From the NCBI RefSeq assembly GCF_003010955.1, contig NZ_PGGO01000027.1, positions 1-64,000 on the forward strand: a DNA stretch of 64,000 nucleotides, in the 5' to 3' direction. The number at the start of each line of letters is the position of its first letter. Position 1 is the first letter of the stretch. The notes under the pieces were generated by a model that saw nothing but the letters and a program-made list of their open reading frames with translations, had not been told where the DNA came from and did not search any database. Source of the stretch: Phyllobacterium brassicacearum (GTDB taxonomy: Bacteria; Pseudomonadota; Alphaproteobacteria; Rhizobiales; Rhizobiaceae). The translations under genes and the position numbers were made by a program. Below, piece by piece: positions 45,476 to 54,202 of the stretch.

Positions 45476-46302
45476 TAGCCTTTCGTCCCCCCACCGTAGA
45501 TGTTCATGAGATAATTCTGGAAGGCGAAGAACAGGATCAGCACCGGCGCGATGTAGAACAGGCCCACCGATTTGAAGAGCGCCATGTCGAAATTGTTGTC
45601 ATCGGCGATCAGCGACGCGAGGTAGACGGACAGCACCTGCACCTGGTTGCCCGGTGCGAGAACCTGGGGCAGGATGAATTCGCTCCACCCCAGCAGAAAT
45701 GAGAACAGCCCGAGGGCAAACAGGCCGGGGCGCACTTGCGGCAGCACCAGACTGTGCCAGACCCTGAATCGGCTCGCCCCGTCCTGGATGCCGGCCATCT
45801 CGATTTCCCAAGGCACGGTGTCGTAGAATCCTTTCATGATCCAGATGCCCAGGGGCATGTCGATTGCGGCCTTTACCAGGATGACGCCGACGAGCGAATT
45901 GTAGAGCCCGACCATCTGTAGCACGAGGAAGATTGCGACAATCAGCGTGATGGCGGGAAAGGCATGCAGCACCATGACGCCGGCAAGGAAGAAGCTGCGT
46001 CCGGGCACGTTGAGGCGCGACAACACGTAGCCCGCGGTCGACGAGACGGCAAGCACGATCAGGCAGGACGACGTCGCGAAGACTAGTGAATTCAGTGTGA
46101 CCCGCCAGATATTCGGCCGGCCGCGCGGCGTCTCCCAGAGGAAGCTCCAGTGCTCCAGGGTGAATTCGTTTGGGACGAAGGAGCCCACCGGGGAATTGGT
46201 AATCGTGTCGACGATCAGGTAGGCATACATCAGTAAGAGGGGCGCGCTGAGAAGGGAAAGTGCCAGCACCACGGGCCAACTGCGGAAATTGCCGGTCATC
46301 AT
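45475..46302 (-). CDS. Carbohydrate-type ABC permease (UgpE-like)
   Basis: The 275-residue protein has six predicted helices and the BPD_transp_1 EAA-loop DTVPWEIEMAGIQDGASRFR at about residues 175-194. It has the standard length of a MalG/UgpE-type subunit. It lies between the first permease and the ATPase genes with minimal spacing. Confidence 0.9.
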   Translation of the reverse strand: MMTGNFRSWPVVLALSLLSAPLLLMYAYLIVDTITNSPVGSFVPNEFTLEHWSFLWETPRGRPNIWRVTLNSLVFATSSCLIVLAVSSTAGYVLSRLNVPGRSFFLAGVMVLHAFPAITLIVAIFLVLQMVGLYNSLVGVILVKAAIDMPLGIWIMKGFYDTVPWEIEMAGIQDGASRFRVWHSLVLPQVRPGLFALGLFSFLLGWSEFILPQVLAPGNQVQVLSVYLASLIADDNNFDMALFKSVGLFYIAPVLILFFAFQNYLMNIYGGGTKG

Positions 46303-46306
46303 TGCC

Positions 46307-47614
46307 TCAATGCTCGATCAGCGGCCGGGCCACGAGCGCGCCGTAGTTGAACAGCCGCAGGTAAACCAGCGATAGGACGATGCCGATAACCACCAGCACC
46401 AGCGCCATGGCCGCGCCGTAGCCGTATTGAAGGTTGCCGGCGTAGTTGTTGAGCGCGGTGTGGTAGATCGCGAGCGCCCAGACTTCGGTGGTCCCGCCGG
46501 GACCGCCATTGGTGGACAACAGGATATATTCGAATGACGTCAGCAGAGACAGCGTCTGGTAGCAGGTCACGAACAGGATTGGCCATCTAAGCTGCGGCAG
46601 GATGATGTGCCTGATCTGCTGCCAGCGATAGGCGCCGTCGACTTCGCTGGCGTAGAAGAGCGATTGCGGTATGGCCTTGATGGCGGAGGAGAAGATCAGC
46701 ATTCCCATGGACGCCCCAACGAGCCCATTGATGAACACGACGACAACCCACGCATTGGCCGCGGAGTCGAGCATCCAGTTGCGCGGCCGCACGCCGAAAT
46801 CATCGAGCACGGCGCTCAGGAATCCGGTGTCCCAAGCCAGCCACTTCCACATCAGCACGTAGATGACGGGCGGCGTGATGCGTGGCAGAAGCCACAGAAT
46901 CCTGAAGAAGCCGGCGGGCCGCTCGGGCATGTAGTGGACGGCGAGCGCCAGTATCATTGCGAATCCAGTGTTGAAAAGGACTAGCGTCAGACTGACATAG
47001 GCCAGTGTGTTGAACAGCGTCCGCGCCGTATCGGGCGTAGAGACCATGCGCCTGAAGTTCTCGGTCGTCCACGTCCAGCCTGAGTAGCTCGCGGCCGCAA
47101 GTGCCGCCTTTTCGTCTTCGGTGAGTTGCGCATCGATGGCTTTGACCGCGGCAAACAGCGCGGCCTCGTCCGCAAAGCGTGCGTTGGCGAGGGACCGGCT
47201 GAACTCGGCCGAGATCAACTTGACCTCCGGTGTAGAGGGACGCTCGCGAAGGCTGCGGATCATGCGCTCGACATCTCGGCGCACCGTGAACGTCTCATTC
47301 AAGTGATTGCTGCGAAGCTCCGCGACAATCCCCGGCGCGACGCCCTTCGCCTCGAGAGTGGCCAGTCCCCGCTCGTCAATCACGAAGCTCGGTTCACCCA
47401 GTTTCTGAGCCAGTTCGACCATGCCGAACTGGTCGCGCAGCCTCTGGATCGCATTCGGCGCAAGCTGATAAGCGCCGCCCGTGATGCCGGTGGAGGTGCT
47501 CATGGTGGTGAAGGAGAAGACCGCGGTCAACGCCACGGGCACGAGGAAGAACAGGACCACCAGAACGATTGCCGGTGCCATTAGCACGAGGCCAAGGTTT
47601 CGCGAGCTGTTCAC
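46307..47614 (-). CDS. ABC permease with enlarged periplasmic loop (UgpA/MalF-like)
   Basis: The 435-residue subunit is about 140 residues longer than the usual UgpA. After the first helix (about 10-32) there is an insert (about 45-190) rich in charged residues, for example LNETFTVRRDVERMIRSLRE and AIDAQLTEDEKAALAAASYS. This is followed by the standard five helices and an EAA loop (VDGAYRWQQIRHIILP). The layout resembles the P2 loop of MalF, which contacts the binding protein. The frame is intact. Confidence 0.88.
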   Translation of the reverse strand: MNSSRNLGLVLMAPAIVLVVLFFLVPVALTAVFSFTTMSTSTGITGGAYQLAPNAIQRLRDQFGMVELAQKLGEPSFVIDERGLATLEAKGVAPGIVAELRSNHLNETFTVRRDVERMIRSLRERPSTPEVKLISAEFSRSLANARFADEAALFAAVKAIDAQLTEDEKAALAAASYSGWTWTTENFRRMVSTPDTARTLFNTLAYVSLTLVLFNTGFAMILALAVHYMPERPAGFFRILWLLPRITPPVIYVLMWKWLAWDTGFLSAVLDDFGVRPRNWMLDSAANAWVVVVFINGLVGASMGMLIFSSAIKAIPQSLFYASEVDGAYRWQQIRHIILPQLRWPILFVTCYQTLSLLTSFEYILLSTNGGPGGTTEVWALAIYHTALNNYAGNLQYGYGAAMALVLVVIGIVLSLVYLRLFNYGALVARPLIEH

Positions 47615-47635
47615 ACTGTCCTCCCTGCTGAATGA

Positions 47636-48982
47636 TCAGCGCACCACGATCGCCTCGCCGAGCGAGCTCTTCAGCTCGGTCTCGAGATCCTGAACCGCCT
47701 GCCCTGGCGCCTTCTGGCCGGTCCATGCGCTCTCAAGGCCCTTCCACATGGCGTTCCAATAGGTACCGAAATCCGAGTTGTTGGGCATGGCGTTGGCATA
47801 GGGCAGGAGACGCTCCGTCGCCTCGCGCGCCCAGCGGTCGCTGCTATAGAGATCAACGTTCGCCTCCTGCTTGGTGATGCCCAGATGCGCGGACTTGATC
47901 GCATGAAGCGCGTTGATGCGCGGTTCCGACGCTATCTTGATCAGTTCCGCGGCGATCCCGGCATTCTCCTCGCTTTTATTCTTTGTCAACAGATAGACGA
48001 GCGGGTGGGTAAGCGTATTCGCCTTTCCTTCCTCACCGGCGGGGATGAGCGAAAAGGCGACGTTGCCGAAGAAGTCGGTCAGGCCCTCCTGATTGACGTA
48101 GCGGGCATAGTGCCAGGTACCGCCATGCCAGATGCCAGCCTTCCCGCTCGCCACTTCGGCGAACCACTGGTCGTTCGGCGTGCCGATATGGTTCTTTCGG
48201 GTGACGCCTGCAGCGACGGCATCGACAAAGAACTGGTAGAAGCGTTGCATCGCGGCCTTGTCTAGGACGAGCTTTCCGCCCTCTTCCATCACGCCGCCGA
48301 AGCTGGTGTAGAACTGCCAGTAGTCGGGACCGTTGTTCGGGCGCGGGTAGAACCCGTAGCCGGGCTTGACCACGCCCTTGTCCTGCATCTTCTTGGCGTC
48401 TTCGATGACGTTGGCGAGCGTATACTCGCCCGACTGGACCTTGGAGGGGAGCGCATCGAGATCAGCGTCGGAATAGCCGATCGCCTTCATGTGCGGCTTC
48501 CAGAAGAACAAGGGACGCGATTCCGCATCCTGGGGAAGCCCGTAAAGCACGCCGCCGTAGGACGAGATTTTGATCAGGTTTTCATACATGTCGTTGATCG
48601 GCCAGGCGTCGAGATTGAGGTAGTTCTCGACGGGCACGATGAGCCCAGATTGCGACCAAGGCGCAATGTCTTCGTGGCCGGTGACGACGATATCGGGAGC
48701 ATTGCCGGCTTCGGCGGCGAGGGTCAGTGCTTGCTTGAAATCATCCCAGGTTGGATAGGTCTTCTTTTCGACGGCTATGCTGAGTTCCTTGCCGCGGATG
48801 GCGTACTCTCGCTCCAAGATGTCGGCAGCAATGTCGATGGCATCGACGCGGTAATTGTCGTTCGGTCCGGTTCCGCCGGCCCAGACGCTGATCGTGACGT
48901 TCTGCGCGGCCGTAAGCCCTGTGCCGCTAAAGAGCGCTACGGCGACAGCGGCCGCCTTGATGGTCAATCCCAGTTTCGTCAT
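47636..48982 (-). CDS. ABC transporter substrate-binding protein
   Basis: The 448-residue protein has a signal peptide of about 26 residues (ending LTAAQ) and an SBP-1-type fold. Segments such as APDIVVTGHEDIAPWSQSGL and GLPQDAESRPLFFWKPHMK are consistent with UgpB/MalE-like sugar or glycerophosphodiester binding. It is the first gene of the operon, after GGGAGGAA and downstream of the palindrome at 49137-49156. The ligand is unknown; a phosphodiester or sugar conjugate is suggested by the enzymes in the operon. Confidence 0.88.
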   Translation of the reverse strand: MTKLGLTIKAAAVAVALFSGTGLTAAQNVTISVWAGGTGPNDNYRVDAIDIAADILEREYAIRGKELSIAVEKKTYPTWDDFKQALTLAAEAGNAPDIVVTGHEDIAPWSQSGLIVPVENYLNLDAWPINDMYENLIKISSYGGVLYGLPQDAESRPLFFWKPHMKAIGYSDADLDALPSKVQSGEYTLANVIEDAKKMQDKGVVKPGYGFYPRPNNGPDYWQFYTSFGGVMEEGGKLVLDKAAMQRFYQFFVDAVAAGVTRKNHIGTPNDQWFAEVASGKAGIWHGGTWHYARYVNQEGLTDFFGNVAFSLIPAGEEGKANTLTHPLVYLLTKNKSEENAGIAAELIKIASEPRINALHAIKSAHLGITKQEANVDLYSSDRWAREATERLLPYANAMPNNSDFGTYWNAMWKGLESAWTGQKAPGQAVQDLETELKSSLGEAIVVR

Positions 48983-49136
48983 CTTGTGTTCCTCCCTTGT
49001 CTTGCCGGTAGCCAGGGACGATTGGCATTCAAAGACGCCGTCTTCGTTGGCTTGGCAGTTACTCCTAATTCCGCAAGCTGACAGCTGAATGACAATTGTT
49101 CACGTGCGCAAATAAACCCGAAACTCGCCAGCGCCT

Positions 49137-49156
49137 CAATGTACACGTGTACATTG
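49137..49156. promoter_or_regulatory. Perfect 20-bp palindrome, probable LacI operator
   Basis: CAATGTACACGTGTACATTG is a perfect palindrome with a central CG, as is common for LacI-family operators. It lies between the sulfatase stop and the binding-protein start, in front of an operon that contains its own LacI regulator. Confidence 0.65.
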
Positions 49157-49175
49157 CCATGCACTTTCCCATGGG

Positions 49176-50738
49176 TCAATGGCGCCGGAGCATGCTGGTG
49201 GCCTTGTGAGAAGGTCCGCCCAGTCCATAGCGGAGGTAGATCTCCGGGGGCGCTTCGTGTGTCTCCAGAACCATTCGGATGCCTTCGCGTAGCCCGGCTT
49301 CCACGCTGTCGTCGCGAAACGGCGCAAATTGCTGCGGATCCTTGGCGAGGTCGAAAAGCTGCGTTCCCATGTTCTCGAAGACCCGTCGATCGACGTTCGG
49401 AATGCGGCGGGAGTCCCGCGTCGCGTCGATCCGGAGCAGCGGCATTTGCCTGGTGAAGCCGAAGCCGCTGACCAGTTCGGCGCTGGCAAGCTCGGCCGCC
49501 GTCATCATCGAGCGAATATGCATGGGCATCAGCGTGTATTCGTGGAGGCCGGTCGCATAGAGATCCTCGGGATAGATGTAGTAGGCATAGCGGCCGTCGG
49601 TTGCGCCGATCGGGCCGCCGAACATGCCGAAAATCCCCACTTCGCGCAGGCGCCCCTTGCCGCGCAGGATCGAGAACACGGACCGCCCTTGCACCTCGGC
49701 TGGTCCTTTCACTCCAAAGCAGTCGAGGATCGACGGCATCAGATCATAGGTCTGCGTCAGCGCCGCCTGGCGGCTGCCGGCGAACGACGCAAAGTCCGGA
49801 TGATGGGCGATCAGCGGGATGTGTGAGATTTCCTCGTAATAGGGCTGCAGGTTCTTGCCCCACCAATCATGCTCAGAGAGCAGGAATCCGTGATCGGTGG
49901 TGAGGACGAGCGCTGTGTCATTCCACATCTCGCCGCGGTCCATGAAATCGAGCAGCCGGCCGAAATAGGCGTCGCACATGGCGACCAGCGCGGCGTAGTT
50001 GCCCCTGATCTCGGCGACCTCTTCCGCGCTATCGGTGACATGCTCGTAAAAAGGCCAGTTCAGCACGCCGCCCCGCCAACCGCTCTCGAAGGTCTGGCGG
50101 AACCGTTCGGGTGCGTCGAAGGGTTCGTGCGGATCGAAACATTCGATCTGCAGGAACCAGCCGTCGGCGTCCTTGTTCGCTTCCAGGAATTCGAGGCCCG
50201 CGGCGAAGCAGCGTGGGCCGGGATAGTCCGCTTCCTCGCGCATGGTTTCCTTGTTGATAGCGTGCTGCAGCCGCATGCGCGAAGAGGCATCGATGTCATG
50301 TCCGAAGGGGTAATGTCTCTGGTCGAATTTTTCTCGGAAGCGCTCGAGCGGCGGCTGCACCATCGCTTTCCAGGGATCGTTTTCCTGGCCCCGAATGAAA
50401 TCCCAGGTCGAATAGCGCGTGTGGTAGGTGGCGCCGCCTTCCTCGAAATAATGCGCATGATCGGTGACGAGATGCGTATGCACGCCGCCCTGCTTCAGGA
50501 TTTCGGCGAAGGAATTGTCGAAGGGCTCCAGCGGGCCCCAGCTGCGATGCGGAAAATTGAGCCGGCCGGTATGGATGTCGCGCCTCGCCGGCATGCAAGG
50601 GAGGCTGCCGACGTAGTGGGTATCGAACGTGACCGCCCGCGCGGCGAAACGATCGAAATTGGGCGTCGGGAGCGTCCCTCCATAGCTTCCTAGGGCGCGA
50701 CGATTCAACGAATCAAAAAGGACCAAAATGAAGCGCAT
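49176..50738 (-). CDS. Sulfatase-superfamily hydrolase
   Basis: The 520-residue protein starts MRFILVLFDSLNRRALGSYG, the usual sulfatase opening with the first metal-binding Asp. The active-site signature is SLPCMPARRDIHTGR at about residues 46-60, where the Cys of CxPxR is converted to formylglycine. Further metal-ligand motifs are LVLTTDHGFLLSEHD and CDAYFGRLLDFMD. It may hydrolyse sulfate esters, or phosphodiesters and phosphonate monoesters as some family members do. It lacks a signal peptide, so it acts in the cytoplasm. It lies upstream of the transporter operon on the same strand and divergent from a LysR gene. Confidence 0.85.
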   Translation of the reverse strand: MRFILVLFDSLNRRALGSYGGTLPTPNFDRFAARAVTFDTHYVGSLPCMPARRDIHTGRLNFPHRSWGPLEPFDNSFAEILKQGGVHTHLVTDHAHYFEEGGATYHTRYSTWDFIRGQENDPWKAMVQPPLERFREKFDQRHYPFGHDIDASSRMRLQHAINKETMREEADYPGPRCFAAGLEFLEANKDADGWFLQIECFDPHEPFDAPERFRQTFESGWRGGVLNWPFYEHVTDSAEEVAEIRGNYAALVAMCDAYFGRLLDFMDRGEMWNDTALVLTTDHGFLLSEHDWWGKNLQPYYEEISHIPLIAHHPDFASFAGSRQAALTQTYDLMPSILDCFGVKGPAEVQGRSVFSILRGKGRLREVGIFGMFGGPIGATDGRYAYYIYPEDLYATGLHEYTLMPMHIRSMMTAAELASAELVSGFGFTRQMPLLRIDATRDSRRIPNVDRRVFENMGTQLFDLAKDPQQFAPFRDDSVEAGLREGIRMVLETHEAPPEIYLRYGLGGPSHKATSMLRRH

Positions 50739-50821
50739 CGGTTTCGACCAAGCTGACCATCGAACGCTGACCATAGCTGCTCCACAGTCGCTCCGAAAAA
50801 TGATATATTTTGCTTATATCC

Positions 50822-50836
50822 ATAACTTGAGGTTAT
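50822..50836. promoter_or_regulatory. LysR-type T-N11-A box
   Basis: ATAAC-TTGAG-GTTAT, a perfect 5-bp inverted repeat with T-N11-A geometry, lies 3 bases before the GTG start of the LysR gene and in front of the divergent sulfatase gene. Confidence 0.45.
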
Positions 50837-50839
50837 ATC

Positions 50840-51736
50840 GTGGATCGCCGTGTAAAAGTTTTTCTCACAATCGCCGAAACGGGCAGCCTGACCGCAACTG
50901 CCTGCGCACTCAACATTACGCAGCCGGCTCTGACCAAGACGTTGCGGTCGTTGGAATGCGATCTGGGCGCGCCCCTTTTCGATCGGCATGCGCGAGGGTG
51001 CAGTTTAACATGGGCCGGCGAAGTGCTGCTGGCCCAGGCGAAGTCGATGCAACGCGCCTGGAATTCTGCCAAGGAGGAGATTCGCGCCATCACGGCTGGT
51101 CGCCTCGACACTTTCCGGATCGGCGCGGGCCCGGCCTATCATCCGTTGATCGTGCCCCAACTCCTCTGTCGGCTGACGGGTGAGTTTCCCGAAACCCGGA
51201 TCGAGATGGATACAGGCGTCAACGATTCCGAAATGCCGAAGCTGATCGCGGGCGATATCGATCTCCTGCTTGGGTCACTGGATGGCCAGCCCCCCGACAA
51301 CATCGAGCGCCTCTGGCTGCTCGATGTTGAAACGGCGATTTATGTTCGATCGGAACATCCCCTTGCCGCCCGCGACGATATTGATCCCCTAAGCCTCAGT
51401 GAGGCCGTCTGGCTGGTCTACAAGAAGGACGACATGGTGCATGCGAGGATCAATACCTACCTCGCAGCTGCCGGATGCCGCGAGACCCGCATCGCCGTTC
51501 AGGTCGGCGCTTTGACCTCGGGCTTCGAGATTGTCAGGGGAACCGACCTTCTCATGTCGGCTCCCCGGCAAGTGGAGGCGATTGCGCGTCAATACGGTCT
51601 CGTTCCCCTCCGCTATGCCGAAACCATCTGGACGTTTCGCTCAGGCGCCTGCTTCCGAAACGCCAGCCTGGCCTACCCGATCGTCCGTCGCAGCCTCAGT
51701 CTCCTCTCCGACCTTTGTGCCGCACCGCTTGGCTGA
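50840..51736 (+). CDS. LysR-family transcriptional regulator
   Basis: The 298-residue regulator has an N-terminal winged HTH (VKVFLTIAETGSLTATACAL, then NITQPALTKTLRSLE) and a periplasmic-binding-like effector domain. The GTG start at 50840 is preceded by a T-N11-A palindrome. It is divergent from the sulfatase gene and probably controls it in response to substrate or product. An IS110 remnant lies directly downstream. Confidence 0.88.
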   Translation: MDRRVKVFLTIAETGSLTATACALNITQPALTKTLRSLECDLGAPLFDRHARGCSLTWAGEVLLAQAKSMQRAWNSAKEEIRAITAGRLDTFRIGAGPAYHPLIVPQLLCRLTGEFPETRIEMDTGVNDSEMPKLIAGDIDLLLGSLDGQPPDNIERLWLLDVETAIYVRSEHPLAARDDIDPLSLSEAVWLVYKKDDMVHARINTYLAAAGCRETRIAVQVGALTSGFEIVRGTDLLMSAPRQVEAIARQYGLVPLRYAETIWTFRSGACFRNASLAYPIVRRSLSLLSDLCAAPLG

Positions 51737-51745
51737 AAGAAAATG

Positions 51746-52150
51746 TCAGAGGCGTGCCACCGGCGACAGGTCACCATGGCCCCGGAACAGCACCGCCCTG
51801 GCTTGTTGCCATTCCGACCTGGGTTCCACAAAGCGCATCTCCGGCCGCTGCGCTGCGATCACGATCGCCTCGGCGTCGGCCGCATCGTTTTTCTGCCGCT
51901 TCACGAACGGCCGGACATATTGTGGTGCAATCAGTTTCACCGCATGGCCGAACTCCACGACCTGTCGAGCCCAGTAGTGCGCGCTGCCGCAGGCTTCCAT
52001 CACCACGACCGCAGGTGCTTGATCCGCTATAAACTTCAGAAACTGCGACCAGGACAGCTTTTTGCGGAACTTCACCTCGCCAAGCATCGACGCTCCGTGG
52101 AGCACAAAAACACTCTTTGCCAGGTCCACACCAATCATCGTATCGTTCAT
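51746..52150 (-). pseudogene. IS110-family transposase, N-terminal remnant
   Basis: From MNDTMIGVDLAKSVFVLHGA the frame has IGVDLAKSVF (first catalytic Asp of the DEDD/RuvC-like domain), VVMEACGSAHYWARQ and QKNDAADAEAIVIAAQRPEM. It then diverges and stops after about 134 residues. Full IS110 transposases are about 340 residues and carry a C-terminal Ser-dependent domain, absent here. Nearby bases do not provide obvious ends. Confidence 0.75.
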
Positions 52151-52528
52151 TTTGCCGCCTTCTCCGCTTTGTGGGTTAACGCACCACAACATTGGCACAT
52201 TGCGATGCCGTCAGGGGAGGGCGGCAACCATCCCATCTCGTCTGGAACATCTGCTCCCAAAGGATGAGAAGCCACTGGTTTATGGGCAAATGTTCCAACG
52301 GCAAATACAATCTGCGGCTTATAATGGCGATGCTGACAGCGCCGGGTCCATGCGGGGCGGATACCGCGAGTTCGCTTCTTGGGTAGGAGACTGAGAAACT
52401 GTCGGACAGGGTCCTCTTTCCGGCTGAAGGTTTTTGGCAATCTTCAAAATTTGTCGCCCAAGCTGACCATTCCGCCGGGCCATTTCAGGCATCGGCCGCG
52501 TATCGAGACTTTGCAACGACGTGAGTTC
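52151..52528. other. Gene-poor stretch next to the IS110 remnant
   Basis: It probably contains the upstream non-coding part of the IS110 element. No other gene or clear repeat was seen. Confidence 0.35.
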
Positions 52529-52834
52529 TTAAATCCCTGAACCGTCGAGCTGCTCGGCATCTTCGCCTTCCCAGGGTGAGGGCATAGAAGTGCGATTAAG
52601 ATTGGCCGAGGGCATCGGCATCCAGCACTTCAATTCTGGCTCGGCATATTCGACGACCCGACCGGGTGAGGAATCAGAGGCGCGCCAGCCTTCGGCACCG
52701 AACTGGTCACCATTCGACCAATAGGCAAGATCAACTTCTGCCTGCCCCTGTTCGGATGGGCGAATCGTTACGAGGATTCGACTGCCGTCTTTCGGCGCGC
52801 TCGCCATGTGGCGCCAGCGGTCTGGCTCGTCCAT
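52529..52834 (-). CDS. Conserved hypothetical protein of rhizobia
   Basis: The 101-residue product begins MDEPDRWRHMASAPKDGSRI. AAGAGGA lies before this ATG, so it is preferred over an upstream GTG at 52909. Blocks such as QGQAEVDLAYWSNGDQFGAE and AEPELKCWMPMP fit a set of small rhizobial proteins related to the DUF551-like W..M..APKDG pattern. The function is unknown. Confidence 0.6.
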   Translation of the reverse strand: MDEPDRWRHMASAPKDGSRILVTIRPSEQGQAEVDLAYWSNGDQFGAEGWRASDSSPGRVVEYAEPELKCWMPMPSANLNRTSMPSPWEGEDAEQLDGSGI

Positions 52835-53170
52835 CGTTTTTCCTCTTGACTTGCTGCGGGTTGCAAGTGTCGCCTCGCCATCGAAAACGGTCAACTCAAA
52901 CTTTTTCACAACCCATCTTGCGAATTCCGTTGCATACCGCCGCCTGACAACGAATGCGCCCTGGTCGCCTGTGGCATGGCATGGCGTCCTTCAAACATGC
53001 GCCATGGCGGCCGGCTGCTGGCCGCCGCGGTTGCGTCAGGCCGGTCTGGCGACACGGCGCTTCTTCCCGCGGTTAATCTCGGCCTGAAATCCATTGCCGG
53101 CTCAGTTCACGCCTTGTTTCGGGTTTGTGCTGAAAAGATCGCATAACGTCTCAAGAGGAACTGCATGCTC
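52835..53170. other. Intergenic region with a dispersed repeat copy
   Basis: No gene is supported. Bases 53118-53165 hold a copy of the dispersed motif (AAAGATCGCATAACGTCTC and a GGAAC element). Confidence 0.4.
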
Positions 53171-53358
53171 TCATGCGAAGCTCTCGTATTGCGCAGCGTT
53201 GGTGCCTGTTGCGGTGATGGGCATTAGCATGTCAGCCCGGTTTCGCATCCAGTTGTAATCGTCCGCTCGTTCAGCAATGGCCCGCTTCGAGGAATGATTG
53301 AGCGAATTCTCGTTGAACAGCTCGTCGCGTACTCGCCAATTGAAAATGCGCGTCTCAA
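53171..53358 (-). pseudogene. Unrecognised C-terminal reading-frame fragment
   Basis: A minus-strand frame without a start codon encodes a coding-like tail: ETRIFNWRVRDELFNENSLN, then SKRAIAERADDYNWMRNR and a final YESFA stop. It begins where the XRE gene ends and is probably the remainder of a larger gene. No family is recognised. Confidence 0.3.
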
Positions 53359-53597
53359 TTGGTGACGGTTTTCCTCAACCTTACACCCGGACCTTCTCCG
53401 TTTTCATCCACGAAAACTACACCTGCCGTTTCAAGGGCTTTTTGCAACGCCAAGAGATTGTTGGTGTTGGGCGTCCGTCGCCCTTTCTCAAAGTCCACGA
53501 CTGTATTTCGTGAAATATTTGCAGCCTCGGCAAGTTTGGCTTGATCCATTTCGACAAGCGCCCGACCGGCGCGACATTGTGCGGAAGAAATTGGCAT
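53355..53597 (-). CDS. XRE-family transcriptional regulator
   Basis: The 80-residue protein is a single Cro/C1-type HTH domain: MPISSAQCRAGRALVEMDQA, then LAEAANISRNTVVDFEKGRR and TPNTNNLLALQKALETAGVV. It ends in a short VRLRKTVTN tail. Two GCCCAA-N2-TTGGGC-type palindromes lie directly upstream of the start and are likely its own operators. Confidence 0.8.
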   Translation of the reverse strand: MPISSAQCRAGRALVEMDQAKLAEAANISRNTVVDFEKGRRTPNTNNLLALQKALETAGVVFVDENGEGPGVRLRKTVTN

Positions 53598-53600
53598 TAT

Positions 53601-53644
53601 GCCCAACGTTGTGCATGGTGTTGACAAAGGGCCCAATGTTGGGC
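53601..53644. promoter_or_regulatory. Twin operators for the XRE regulator
   Basis: GCCCAACGTTGTGC (53601-53614) and GCCCAATGTTGGGC (53631-53644) are related 14-bp palindromes with centres 30 bp apart. They lie between the XRE start and a plus-strand TTGACA (53621-53626), in a position to block both directions. Confidence 0.6.
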
Positions 53645-53689
53645 ATGGTGCGCAATTGATAGCACGAAGCACGCCATAGGAGCAACGCG

Positions 53690-53859
53690 ATGGGCGACCA
53701 TTTCCGCGAACAGGATATTTTTATCTTCATTGCCGGAGCTGACGCCCTACGGAAGCCCATCGAGGACACGCTTTGGTGAACCCCGACGGACCGAAATGCC
53801 AGCGCAACCGCTATGTGCAGGGCGATCCTCACGACGCAATCTACGGCTATAAAAGGTGA
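53690..53859 (+). CDS. Two overlapping micro-ORFs, possibly one frameshifted gene
   Basis: An AGGAGC-led ATG opens a 29-codon ORF (MGDHFREQDIFIFIAGADAL) that ends at a TGA overlapping a GTG. A second 27-codon frame (VNPDGPKCQRNRYVQGDPHD) follows from that GTG. Together they look like the two halves of one small protein broken by a small indel, or a coupled pair. No family is recognised. Confidence 0.25.
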
Positions 53860-53974
53860 GCGTGAGGACGAGCGGGATAAGGATGGTGGGGATGATGAGC
53901 CATCGCCAACCTGGACCCATTTAACCAGGTGGGAACACCCCCGACACCAAGCGACAGATAGAAGAGGCGGCGAT

Positions 53975-54190
53975 ATGAATGTTCCCGTATTCATTTTCGA
54001 TGATTTGGCCGAAGCGCGCGACTTGATCAACGCCAGTGCCCGCAAGCAGGTATGGGTGGCGATGGACAAACCGCGTCGCTTTATCGCCGACATCGCCGCG
54101 AAGCCTGATGCCGCTTTCTGCACCGATGCTTCAGGGCAGCATCGTACAAACGACAGAAAACTGGAGATGGCTCTGGCGAGCCGATCATGA
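53975..54190 (+). CDS. Small hypothetical protein
   Basis: The 71-residue product begins MNVPVFIFDDLAEARDLINA, preceded by GAGGCGG. It has a helix-rich middle with QVWVAMDKPRRFIADIAAKP and a polar tail. The next gene, an XRE-type HTH, starts 13 bases downstream on the same strand, so they may form a unit. The function is unknown. Confidence 0.4.
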   Translation: MNVPVFIFDDLAEARDLINASARKQVWVAMDKPRRFIADIAAKPDAAFCTDASGQHRTNDRKLEMALASRS

Positions 54191-54202
54191 ATCCCGATCG
54201 CA

